From NCBI GenBank assembly GCA_034008185.1, contig CM067081.1:107269265-107333264 (forward strand): a DNA stretch of 64,000 nt, written 5' to 3'. Below are positions 21,242-33,028 of this stretch, piece by piece. Position 1 is the first letter of the stretch. Every line of letters starts with the position of its first letter. Made by a program: the position numbers and the translations under genes. Under the pieces are notes generated by a model, which did not search any database, was not told the origin of the DNA, and was given only the letters and a program-made list of their open reading frames with translations. The stretch comes from Gorsachius magnificus. Its lineage: Eukaryota; Chordata; Aves; Pelecaniformes; Ardeidae.

Positions 21242-24230
21242 CCTTGGAGGTACTATTATACTGGATGAAGAAAAAAGATAAAGTACCCAAGGGATACCAC
21301 AGATTAGCATAATGGTACTTCATGAAATGTAATAAAGCACTAACTTCACAATGAAGACCTCCTCTCAACCTGTTGTCATTTTAAAGTCTCCAGCTTAGGC
21401 ATTCTTTCCTTGTTTGAACATGCACACACAGACTCTACTACCCAACCTTTCTTAGATAAATTACACAAAAAAAGAACAACTATGCTCAGAAGTTTCTAAC
21501 TTTTCTTAAAAAGTGACAATTTTCTGCCATAAATATCTGTGGCCTCCAATCAGGAAATTACTAATGGAAAAGTCTGATACACCACCAAAACAACTATCAA
21601 AATTAATCCAAAAAAATTCCAAAGAATATTTTGGCAAAACCTTCCCAAATGTAAACTAAATAATTTACCTTTTTTTGGGTTCAAAAAATTAAAGAAGAAA
21701 AATCAAAAACTCTCATTTCCAGAGGATTTCCTTTAATGTGTGGCATATTTCTATCTAGTTTCTAGGTCCGAACAACTTGCAGTGAAAACTATTATCTTTT
21801 TTCCATGACACTTCTGTAAGTTACCTCCCTGAAATGGGATAAAAGGAGAAAGAAAAATCCAATTAAATCAAAAATCACAAACCTCTGTCTACTGAATACT
21901 TTACTGCACATATCATGCGGCCAATATGATACTTCACTGTCCCTACCAATCACTGTTTTATAAGATATAATCTTGGGAAATCAAATTATGATAGGTTAGA
22001 CCTTCTGAATTAGCTCATTTAATGGTTTTGAATTACAAGATTTACATGCAAAAATGTGGCTTTTCAAAAAATCTCATTATTTTAATACTTTAAAAATCAA
22101 ACATTGTAAAATTATGTTAAATTGGATTATTCTCAAAATTATGAAAAAGGATCAACCTAATACAACTATGAATTTTACTTCTTTAAGGAGTTTGGCCAGT
22201 TACCTTGAATAAATTCCTTTAAAAGTGATATTTACTAAACTCATTCCTTAAGAGACTAAGTATTTATAATGAAAAAAAAAAGTTTATAACATTAGCTTGG
22301 GTGTGCAAGAAAAGATATAAAATTATTCAAAGACATGCTTTAAGGCAAATGCACTTAACAGCTGGGATTCTCACTACCACAACATCCTCTTCTTGTTGCT
22401 GCAACTCCAACAAAAACACTTAGATGAAAACAGAAACCCCAATTCTCTGCTTTTATGCCACATCTCAGTGTACAGACATACACCCTTACTTCCTCTTCCC
22501 TTGCCCTCTTCTCTAAAACTCAAGTGGGTGGAAACACACCAGCATAGCAAGAAAGCACCTCAGGGTTCAACAATCAATTAATTGCACACACAGCTGCTTA
22601 GACAGCCAGTTGAAAATCAGCTCCTTGAAGTGCAATGATAATGAGATAGGACTCTGAGCCAAAAGATTCCTGTCCATTTTATCGCAGCCTTTCACCATAA
22701 AATGGCATTAATAAAAAAAACCCCTCTTACTTTTGTCAGTGGCAGGAGTTGCACACGTATAGTGTCTGCAGATGTTTCTAAAACAATTTCTTCGAAACCA
22801 AGTCACATGTTTACAATGCATAGGCAAACAAAGAGATCCCCCCTCCCATCTCCGTGCAAGTTCTCCTTCAGAGAAAAGTTTAAGAGATTTAAGCAGAATA
22901 GGTGAGATGGAAGAAGTCTGCCACATCTCACCACCAGAGTCCAGCAACAAGTTAGGGAAGATTGTTCACGTCCAGCTTAGGATTTTAACAAAGCAACATC
23001 TTATCTTCCATGAATTGATATTAACCCCCAGTTACATTAAGATCCTGTTATGGGAAAAAGGAAAACAACTTTATTTTTGAAACCATAAATATCTTGGTAT
23101 CCTATTTAGAATCTTAATACCCTAATTAAAATTAAAAAGGCAGTTATCATTAGGTCAGTTACAATAATACCACCCAAACCAGAAAACCTTAACAGATGAA
23201 GTCATCTTTAATATTATTACAGTAGAAAATTTACTAGTACCCTTTTCTCTGGTGTTACACTCACCTTCCTAATATCCATCTGGGTTGTAAGGCTGACACT
23301 TCAGTTTTCGTAAGGAAGACTGTAGCAGGGAGGGTGTCATGGTGACTTCTCAGATATGTTCAATGTTCTTGTTGGGCTCCCTTCCTCCTCAGCCCTGGAG
23401 TCCCTTCAAATTTCTTTTCATGCCTTTTCTTTTAATTTCCTATATTCCAGCCTGTTCCCTTCCTCCTGGACTCTCTGGGAAGGAGTGAAAGCTGCCCCAC
23501 AACCCCACAGCACCCCCTGGGGCTGTCTGTCCAGCAGGCACTGCCTTGGGCTGTCAGCCCCCTCCCTGGTGGCATTCACAGAGCTGGAGCTCAGGCAGGC
23601 TGGGCAATGGGCACTTGGCTATGCAGTACCTGGCAAACCCAGCTCAGCCTTGCTCAGGCCAAGGGCAGCCCAGCCAGGCCTAGGAGCTGCCACAGCCCAA
23701 TGCCTGCCCTGAACAATGGCAAAAATCTAGGGCAGCACATTAGTCAGACAAGACTTGAAGAGTAATACAAGCCAAGTGAGAACATGTCATGTTAACATGA
23801 CAGTTACTAAGATTTTTCTAAAAGGGTGAGACAAATATCTGCAGGTATTTCAACAATCGTAACCAGAATTATCCTAGCATGTAGTGTAAGTTTTGCAGTC
23901 AGTGCACCTGGATGGAGAAAGTTACTTTGCCATTATAGTTCTTTTGTATAAAAAAGCCAAAACCTTAGAACTGTGTTGTATATTTTTTTGAAAACTATAA
24001 GTTGCTATTCATATTTTGTATTTATACTTTCACACAGCTCTCCCACAACTCTAGTTCATAAAGAGAACATACAACTAAACCTCTCCCAGATGGCTCCGAT
24101 TTGTTACTGAAACATTTGGATAGCTAATAATACGTATTTATATATACATTGATATATCATGATATACACATATTTATATGTATGTATATTTTTTTAGGCT
24201 ACATAGAGGTGTATATATATACACATAGAT
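21242..24230. other. AT-rich non-coding DNA with a GC-rich block
   Basis: No supported gene. The only compositional break is the GC-rich block at 23356-23725 listed separately. 24120-24230 is an AT/TA-rich simple-repeat zone leading into the 91-bp direct repeat. Confidence 0.5.
23356..23725. other. GC-rich block of unknown nature
   Basis: About 370 bp, much richer in G+C than its surroundings, with many CAGC/CTGG words and few CpG. One 118-codon frame (plus, 23356-23712) runs through it but has low complexity and no recognisable domain. It could be an unassigned repeat or an old CpG-depleted element. It shows no LTR or CR1 signature that I can see. Confidence 0.4.
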
Positions 24231-24321
24231 TTAGCCTTGGTTAAGCTACATATACATACATGTATATATACTCATACACACGCACAAATACATTGACATT
24301 TTCTTACCTTGGGAGCTTACA
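24231..24321. repeat. 91-bp direct repeat, left copy
   Basis: Matches 26015-26105 over its full 91 bp, with differences mainly in the central TA/CA-rich part and one C/T near the right end. Both copies begin TTAGCCTTGGTTAAGC and end CTTACCTTGGGAG(C/T)TTACA. It flanks the CR1 fragment on the left. Confidence 0.92.
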
Positions 24322-24337
24322 GTTACTCATCTTCTGC

Positions 24338-25412
24338 ACATGGGGATGGCCTGCTCTTGCACCTCCAGGATTGCCTTCCTGAAGAGCGTCCAGCCTTATT
24401 GGGCTTCTTTGCCCTTTAGGACTGCCTCTCAAGGGGCTTTGTCAACCAGCCTTCTGAACAGTCCAAAGTCTGCCCTCCAGAATTCCAAGGTGGAAGTTCT
24501 GCTGACCCCCCTCCTTACTTCACCAAGAATTGAGAATTCTGTCACATCATGATCACTGTACCTCAGGCATCCTCCAACCATCACATCACTCACAAGGCCT
24601 TCTCTGTTTGCAAATAACAGGTCCAGCGGGGCACCTTCCCTAGTTGGTTCACACTCCCCAGTTGTGCCAGGGAGTTGTCTTCCACACACTCCAGAAACCT
24701 CCTAGACTGCTTCATTTCTGCTGTATGGTACTTCCAGCAGACATCTGGTAAGTTGAAGTCCTCCACAAGAACAAGGCCTAGTGATCGTGAGACTTCTCCT
24801 GGTTGCTTGTAGAATATTTCGTCTGTCTCTTCTTCCTATTTGGGTGGTCCATAACAGACTCCCACCATGATATCTGCCTTGTTGGCCTTTCCCCTGGCTT
24901 TTACCCATAAACACTCAACCCTATCATCACCATCACTGAGTTCAAGGGAATCAAAACACTCTCTAACATACAGGTCTAACCCCACTGGCTCTGCTTCCTT
25001 GCCTATTCTTTCTGAAGACTTTATAACCATCCATGGAAGCACTCCAGTTATGTGAGTTGTCCCACCACTTTTCTGTGATGGCAACTATATTATAGTTTTC
25101 CTGCTGCACAATGGCTTCTAATTCCTCCCGTCTGTTGCCCATTCTGAGAGCATTTGTATAAATGCACTTCAGATGAGCTAATGATCCTGCCACGTTTCTG
25201 AGGGGAGAAGGTTTAATTCCTAAGTGACTAATCACAGTTGTTACTAACCCATAAATAACCTTTTCTTCTTTGCTGCCACTTGGATTACTATCCACCACTT
25301 TCTCTGAGGTGGCAGACCAAAGGGTCTTGCTAGCACACTGTCCCTCACACATTGGCGTGTCATCTCCAGGCTTATTTCTAGCAAGCCTGGTTTCATCCCT
25401 CTCCCCCTTCAA
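24338..25412 (-). pseudogene. CR1 ORF2 endonuclease domain, broken
   Basis: Successive frames carry the endonuclease blocks in family order. IVAITEKWWDNSHNWSA near 25050-25110 holds the catalytic Glu region. The YVRECFDSLELSDGDDRVEC block follows, then GKANKADIMVGVCYGPP and EPTREGAPLDLLF. SDHD at 24546-24557 holds the catalytic His. FSILGEVRRGVS and the FGLFRRLVD region close the domain. At least three frame changes separate the pieces, so it is dead. The likely ORF2 start motif MGNRREELE is near 25142. Confidence 0.88.
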
Positions 25413-25414
25413 AA

Positions 25415-26012
25415 ATAGTTTAAAGCTCTTTCAATGAGCCCTGCTAACTTCTTGGCAAGCATCCTTTTGCCCCTTGGAAACAGGTGTACTCCATCATTTG
25501 CCAGCAGGCCCTGGTGTTGTGTAGGCCAACCCATGGTCAAAAAAACCCCCAAATTCTGCTCCTCACACCAGGCTCAAAGCCAGGTATTTATTTCCTAGCT
25601 CTTCCTGTTCCTTCCCTCATCATCCCCTGTAATAGGAATGATAGAGGAGGACACTACTGGTGCACCAGATCCCTTCACCATTTGTCCCAAGGCCTTGAAG
25701 TCCTTCCTAGTTGCCTCCAGACTTCTTGTTGGGATTTCATCACTGCCTATTTGGAAAATCAATAATGGATAATAATCCATAGGCCTTGCCAGAGTTGGAA
25801 TTTTTCCTTCCACATCCTTAACCTGGGCTCCAGGTAGGCAGCAGACTTCTCTATGAAATGGGTCCAGTCAGCATATAGGGCCTTCTGTTCCCTTCAGAAG
25901 GGACTCTCCTATGAAAATGAGCCATCTTTTCATCTTTACAGAAGCAGTTTTGATGCATTCTTTGTCTATCTTAACCTTGGGAATGTTTCTAAGCCGTGAA
26001 TTATTAGCTGTG
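25415..26012 (-). pseudogene. CR1 ORF1 esterase-like domain, broken
   Basis: CR1 ORF1 proteins carry an SGNH/GDSL-type esterase domain. Here the minus strand reads KRWLIFIGESLLKGTEGP (25898-25909 encodes GESL, where the family has GDSL). The VCCLPGA block follows, then the GSDEIPTRSLEA and FKALGQMVKGSGAPVV region and PITGDDEGRN. DGVHL at 25481-25495 supplies the Asp/His pair. An in-frame TGA at about 25868-25870 and a frame change near 25560 break it. The nucleophile block has Asp replaced by Glu. Confidence 0.8.
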
Positions 26013-26014
26013 AA

Positions 26015-26105
26015 TTAGCCTTGGTTAAGCTACATATACATACATATCTACATATACTCATACACGCACAAATACATTGACATTTTCTTACCTTGGGAGT
26101 TTACA
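26015..26105. repeat. 91-bp direct repeat, right copy
   Basis: Second copy of the repeat at 24231-24321, same orientation, directly adjoining the ORF1 side of the CR1 fragment. Confidence 0.92.
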
Positions 26106-27768
26106 ATCCAAAATGCTGCACTTGATAAAGGCAAATACACAGTCCTGGGGGTTGTCTACAAAACCTCCTTATTTTCCAGGAAGTGTTCAGGCAATAGACT
26201 AGAGATCTAAGACTAGAGATATCTGTCTTGAGTCAATAGCATTCACATCAACAGCTGGACAAGAAAGTCCTCTGCCCCAAGAAATTACTTGGATTAAAAA
26301 TAAGGTAAAATTACCTTCTCAAGAGCAGATTCATCTCAGTTTTGAGGAATAAATACACTGTTCTACCTCTTCTCTCAAGTCAGCAGAAAATCAAGGAATG
26401 GCTTAATTAAGCTATGACACCAAACATTCAGGAATAGTTGAGTTCAACTCAGTAATTACCTATAAATTCTGCACCTATTTTATCTGCTAGATAATTTTCT
26501 GATGGATACCAAGCGATTTAGGGTAGTTTTGAATTTTTACAGCTTTATAAATTGAAGGTCATTGAACCAAACAAGACATCTTGTTTTGATGAAAATTCCA
26601 GCACAGCTCAAGGAAGAAGAGGACAAAGAGACGCTGAGACCATATCATTGCATGACCACTACCACACCATCCGTGTGACAACTACATACACAGTATTGAG
26701 CCAAGTTATTGGTTTCTTGTGTTCCTATTCTAAGAAATCCATGTCACTGGTCTTTTAAACTTAGGAATAAAAAACCCCTCCTTGTCCTCCAGTACTTTGA
26801 GCAATAAATTATGAAAATATTACTTACTGGAATCAAGGAAGTTAATATTTTTTGATTCCAGGATTTTGATTAATGCTTACACCTTTTCATTTTAGTAGCT
26901 ATCAAATGTAATTAATCTTCAAAAAACAGGGAACTTAAGTACAGAGGTTAAATTACACCAAAGAAAAAAAAAAGTCAATCTGCTCTGTTATATTTGTGAT
27001 TGGATATCTTTTGTACAGTATGAAGGCTCTCATCACAAGTACAAATTGCTTGGGGTTGATATTTACCATGCAAGCCTGGTGGTCTAAATGAATCCTTCAG
27101 GATTCACCAGTAACAAGCCCTCTGTTATCCACCACATTAGCTGCAAGTGTTCAAATATATAGTTCCTGAGTTGCTGAAAAATGTGACCCTCTGAGCAGTT
27201 AAATGTTCTTAAGTCAGCATCTTCGTCTTTCTGACAATGTTAATAAACTTATCCTGGTGTTCATGCTGTAGGATATAACCATCTTTGGCATGATGACCAG
27301 TTGTACTAGGCTATGTCATATGTCAGAGAATTACAAGAGTGTCAAAATTTTCTCACCCAGCCTTAGTACAATCATGCTGTAGCATTTGAGGCAAGAATAC
27401 GGCTTGATCCTAGAGCTTGGATTAAGCCAGACTTCAGCTGTCTGACAGAAAGAAGCTTATGAAATGTCACCTCACATTTTTGCTACCAGGGCTTTTTCTT
27501 TGTCTTTGTTTCAGATGTTGCTAGTACTTTTTTGTTGTTGCTGTGTTTTATACATGCATATATACATACATTTATATATGTTTAAAACAATGCAAACATT
27601 TTGGCCAGTCAGATACACATAGTCTGGAGGTTTCTCACCAGGTATTTCCTGAATTTTCAGCACTAAAATTTTCAGCCTGATTATAATACTTACAACAACA
27701 TTTGTGTGATCTTTTCTATGATAAAAGAATACAAGATAAAAGAGCACTGGACAGAAGTAGATGGAAAA
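26106..27768. other. AT-rich non-coding DNA
   Basis: No gene or assignable repeat seen. A TA/CA-rich simple tract lies near 27550-27585. Confidence 0.55.
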
Positions 27769-27773
27769 TGAGT

Positions 27774-28325
27774 TGTCCTGGTTTTGGCTAGAATAGAGTT
27801 AATTTTCTTCCTAGAGTAGATGGCATAGTGCCATGTTTCAGGATGAGAGGATGAGAAGAATGCTGATAACACACTGATGCTTTAGCTGTTGCTAAGTAGT
27901 GCTTACACCAGTCAAGGACTTCTCAGCTTCCCATGCTCTGCCAGGTACCCAAGAAGCTGGGAGGGGACAGAGAGGACAGCTGACCCAAACTGACCAAAGG
28001 GCTATTCCCTACCATATTATATCATGCTCACTAAATAAACTGGAGGGTGAGTTGGCCAGGAGGCAGCAATTGCTGCTTGGGATGGGCTGGGCATCAGTCA
28101 GTGGGTGATGAGCAATTGCATGATGCATCACTTTTTTATATATTATTATTACTATTATTATTATTTTCCTCTTCTGTTTTATTAAAATGTCTTTACCTCA
28201 ACCCAGGAATTGTATTTTTTTTTCTGATTGTCTCCCCTATCACACTGGGGCAGCGGGGAGGGGGGGAGGGGAGTAAGCGAGCGGCTGAGTGGTGCTTAGT
28301 TGCCAGCTGGGGTTAAACCACAACA
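27774..28325 (+). mobile_element. Solo ERV LTR, 552 bp
   Basis: Ends TGTCCTGG...CCACAACA. The flanks TGAGT (27769-27773) and TTAGT (28326-28330) match at four of five positions, a slightly decayed 5-bp duplication. It shares the GATGGGCTGGGCATC and GCAATTGCATGATGCATCAC blocks and an (ATT)n tract with the LTR at 18283, so it is of that subfamily. It lacks that LTR's 20-bp repeat array. TAAATAAAC near 28034 is a candidate TATA box, and ATTAAAATGTC marks the polyadenylation region. Confidence 0.92.
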
Positions 28326-28330
28326 TTAGT

Positions 28331-31300
28331 CCAGAAAATAATAACCCTCTTCAGAAACAGCTGTTCCCTGACCTTCCTTTGCCTTCCAGCCAAGGGTAGG
28401 GTGTTTGTTTTTTTTTTTCTCTCTTAAGAATTTTAAGAGCATTTGGTTCACTTCAGGCAAAAAAATGCCCTTCCAAGTGCCTGTGAGCAACATGTAGGAT
28501 GTACCATGCTGGGTGGTTATTGACAGCAGTGGAGGTGGGTGCTGGTCTCTGCTGCTGCACTCCCCAGATCTCCAATACATCAGACAGACAGCTTAGCCCA
28601 CCCAGGTCTCTCCTACATGTTTAGGAGGAAGAGGTACTCTCGTTTGGTCTTTCCATCACTGAGGTAAAAAACTAACCTTTGTCACTGCACTGTTAAGATT
28701 TCAGGCAGTTCTTGGGATATTTAAATTCTGCCTGTCATCATATCTCAGCAAGTAAAAGAACTAACAGATAATCAACAGATAAAATATACTCTGCCTATTC
28801 ACAAAGGGAAAATGCATAGTATGTGTAAGTAAACTGACAGAAGTGGCATGCCATTTTATTGGTCTGCTTTTGTCTAAGGCAAGAAATAATTAGTCTCATT
28901 TAATAGGACTAATTTAACATTATTGGCCAGATCACCTCAGCATTTTGAAGATGAGTTTCTGCAGTATCAGCAAAAGAGGAGAAAATAGGTTTTGTTCTTA
29001 CATGTTCTAAATATCAACCTAATTCAGTTCTGTCACTTTAACCAGAAGTCCTACTTACTTTTTCATTCTGAAATGAGACTACAGCAAGGGACCTCATCTT
29101 TTTAGGATGTCAGGGAACATAACAGGCCAAGAATAGAGTATGATTTTAAAGTAACAATTTCATGCTTATATCTTTGAGGACATAACTGATAAAGGAAATA
29201 AATTTAGACAGTTCTTAGTAACCATGTTATGCAGTTACTGTCTTTCACTGTTTTCTTATAAAATGAGGCTTCCTAAATGGTGATTGGGAAAAGAATCAGA
29301 CAAAGTTCTTAAGTCTTTGTTTGAAACAGATTAGTTTGTGCTAAGTGGGGACAACATGTATATAAACAAAACATTTGACCCAAATAAATAAACTTTAATT
29401 TCAGTGTTTACAAAACAAACAAAAATTGGTCTCTCAAGACATTTTTCCTCCCCCTTTGTTTCTCTGCATATGAATTCTATTTTGCACAGATAGGGTATTT
29501 GCTGCACATTCCTTTTTTTTTTTTCCTCCAAGTGGAGAAATTGGAATTGCTTGCAAATTGAAGAGGAAAAACCCCTCTTTTGCTGTCACCATGCTTCAAA
29601 TTGTTTTAAGTGCTTTTGCTGTTTGTTACTTGTATTGATCAAAACATTCAGACTTCACTCCTGTAAACTGCTAAAGAAGTTTGAAATCCATCTAACTTGA
29701 GTTATTAACCTGAGTATAAATAACGATATTCATCCATATTTGCATAAAATCAGTCTACAGGCTTTATTTCTTTTTAGTATAACTAATTATTTGTTTAAAC
29801 AGAATTTAAGATGTCCTGATTTCTTATATCCATTTTTATGGTAATAACTGCTTTGATAATACCAAACACATTATTTATAAACCTAGTGAATCTGAATGTG
29901 AAAGCATTCAGTTCTTCTCAAGACACAGTCATTACAACTAATCAACACTGGAAAAACTTCAAAATGCACAAAAATAACTCCTTGACATTTTAATCCTATC
30001 ACAGGAACACCACAGCTCCATACCTTTTTCGATAAAACTTACTTCCTGTGATTTTTGTTTAGGAAATAACCATAGAAGCATCGTATCAAATTACTTGAAA
30101 AAAATGTCATTAATGCAGTATCAATTCTTTCCCTCTATCGTGAATTAAAACATGTAACTTTAGAGCAGAAAGAATAATGCTAGCATTAATATTTCACTCA
30201 CTCATGAGGATTTCTCATTAGTTCCTTTGTGCTCAATTTTATATCATAAGACTCATGAGGTGATGGTAGGAGTAGGAAGCATTTAAGAGACAGCTACCAT
30301 TACGTCTTATTTCAAATTATTGTATTTTTATTCTGAATGTAAAATTAGTATGTTTTCTATTAAAAACATGGACCTATTACTGTCTGTCTTCTAGTATACT
30401 TCCTGTGCCAGATAAAGCATTACTAGTCAAATATTAAATGAATATATGTAGTACCTGAAGTTCATACATCTCAGTTATTTAAATGAGAAGGAAATAAAAG
30501 CAGTTAACAAAAAATAACAGTTGAAATAATAGGTTGTTTCAGAATTCCTGCTTCTCTTTGTGAAACGGGTAAATTGATACTGGTTTTACTTGTAAAGTTT
30601 TGTATCCAGCTCTGTGAAGTAATTTTTACCTAAGATAGTCATACCATCACAATAATCAATACTGCTCAGTCGTCAATACTGCAACTGAAATTGTGATGTA
30701 AGCACCAGCATTTAGGAACATTCACCAACCTCAGTCTATTTGCATAGAGCACATACACAGAAGTTCATATAACAGCAAGAAAAACCTTCCAACATTTCAT
30801 AGGACACAGAACCCCAGAGACTGCCTTTTAGTCTCCTTGGGTTTCAGATACATCTATATTACTGAGCTTCTTCAGGCCAGGAGTTGATTAAGGTTGGGTT
30901 TTTTTTTTCTGATATTTTTTGTTTGCACTCCTGAAATAGGCTTTCAAGAGATCTGCCTAGTTGGCCATTAAAAAACACTACAGAAGACTTGCAAATAACA
31001 CCAGTTTGAAAACTCAGAACTGAAATACATATGCTGAAAGTTCATTTTGTATGAGTAAGTTTAACATATGGATTCAGGTACTTAACCTTAAGGACCTTAG
31101 CCATATTTGAATATAAGAGATTTGTCAATGATATAGACAAGACTGAAGTTAGAATTTCATTATGTTATGCGTGTGATTATTTCACGGTATTATATGGAAT
31201 TTCCCATACTGAAATTAAAATATCCACACTAAATTTGCTGAATTTAAAATTAGGCAGGTGCTTTGTATTGGTTGTTATTACACCATCACATGAAAAATTG

Positions 31301-32894
31301 GGATTCTGACATGGCAATCTGTTAAAAGACAAAATGTCTCTTCATACTCTTAGTTTTAACCTTCTTAGACCTCTTGTCCGGTTGGTTGTCTTCCCCATTA
31401 CCTAGAGGTGCCTGGCCCCTCCAGTTATAAGGTTGATTTGCTATCAGAATCTTCACTTGATTTTCTTTCTCATTTAGACTATCTAACAAGCAGCAAAACA
31501 CCAGCTTATTGCTGGTCAAAACAACAAAACACTAGGAAAGAGCCATACAGCAGGTGCATCCTAAAGACTATCTCATACACACTCCTACGCCCTTAACCAC
31601 ACAACCTCTCCTAGACTGTCTTTAGCCCATATTCATGTTAACATATGGAACATGAGTTACATGATAAGTGTTTTCATCATTAAGAAATTCAAAGTCTGTT
31701 ATATCCATTAAGTCACAAGTATATAATTTTTGCTAGATCTTATTTCTAGTTACTTGTACCTATCAAATATCAACATCTCCAAATTAAGTATATAAGAATA
31801 ATCATTACCAGTCACATAAACCAGTTTAACGAGACCTCATAAAGCAACTACTAGCTAAATTCAAAACCAAAGACAGACAAGGATGGGGACAACATATTTC
31901 TGCAATTATTGACATGTAGAAATAATTGAAAGAAAAAAATGCTCATGCATATATGACAAACACAGTACTTTAAGATTTAGGAGTTCTTAAGCCCAGAAAC
32001 AGGTATCTTCTCTTTAATGGTAAACTATGTTAAAGCATCTAAATGACATACACAATGCATAAGGAAATTCAGATACCTAAAATGTAATTCTTATTTGCCA
32101 GATTCTTGAGAAGTTTCTTACCTTCGGTATTTCCTTTTGCCTGTTTGGGTATCTCAAACACAACCTCCATCCTGATGATGTACTTTGCCAGCACTTCTAA
32201 TCTACTGCATATGTGAAACTGGAAATAGTAGTCGAAGTCTCTGTCCAAGATTCAGATGCATAAATAGACCTTCTGAGAATGGAGAACAGGTTGATTTATT
32301 TTATAAGGGAGCCGAATAACACGGTATTGCCACCTCTCACCTTTCTGTGAAGTAGTCTGAAGCGAAGTAGAAGCGAAAAGCTAGTTCATATGCTTTCTTT
32401 TCACAGCAATCTCTCATTTTGACCTTTTAGCAGATCTGTTACAGTGGTAAGATACTGGGAAGGCTAAGCTAAGGACATGATCCATACTATTTCTTTCAAT
32501 ATGCAGCAAGAAAAAACTATTAATAAAATTAGACAGCAAGCACAAAAAAGGAAAGCATAGCATCACAGACCAGTAATGGATTTGGTTTCCTGTTTGGCAG
32601 GATTATGCTCTATCTTTGACCAAAGGCTGCTGAGGCAGGTGGAATTACAGAAGCAGGAACCAGAGACCTGCTCATCATGGGACTTCTTTCTTCATTTTGC
32701 AAACCCCTTATCTGTTCTATAGGACCTCAGCTTCAATAGGAGAAGTTAAATTATCATTTCTGAATTTCAATCAAGACTGTAATTTAAGGATTAGGTTTAA
32801 GAGAAATGGATAAAAATTCTAACTTCTAAGCTCTTATTACAATATATCTGCTATAAATTAAGCAGACATAAGTCCTAAGCTTTAGCACAATGAG
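28331..32894. other. AT-rich non-coding DNA
   Basis: 4.5 kb with no supported gene, RNA or assignable transposon. Poly-T runs near 28407-28419, 29511-29524 and 30897-30909. Confidence 0.55.
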
Positions 32895-33028
32895 TTATCT
32901 TTGGAGATATTCAAAACCCAGCTGAACAAAGTTCTCAGCAAACTGCTCTAGCTGAAACTGCTTGGAAGAGGAGGGTTGGACTAGACAATCTCCAGACATC
33001 CCTTCCAACATCAACCACTCTGTGAATG
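32895..33028 (+). mobile_element. CR1 3' fragment
   Basis: The plus strand reads the end of CR1 ORF2 and the 3'UTR: TTGGAGATATTCAAAACCC, then CTGCTCTAGCTGAAACTGCTT, GGGTTGGACTAGACAATCTCC, CCCTTCCAACATCAACC and an ACTCTGTGAATG tail. It is short (about 134 bp) and of the same broad subfamily as the piece at 13946-14130. Confidence 0.85.

Larger units (their letters stand above)
24322..26014 (-). mobile_element. Internal CR1 LINE fragment, truncated at both ends
   Basis: On the minus strand this holds the end of CR1 ORF1 (esterase-like region, 26014 to about 25415) followed by the start of ORF2 (endonuclease, about 25412 to 24338). It stops before any reverse-transcriptase motif and has no 3'UTR or ATTCTATG tail. 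Normal CR1 insertions keep the 3' end and lose the 5' end, so loss of the 3' end is unusual. It sits precisely between two 91-bp direct repeats. Several frameshifts and stops show it is old. Confidence 0.9.

Noticed and set aside
24702..25084. Endonuclease fragments as a domesticated host nuclease
   Set aside because: Frame breaks between every conserved block and both-end truncation show plain decay.
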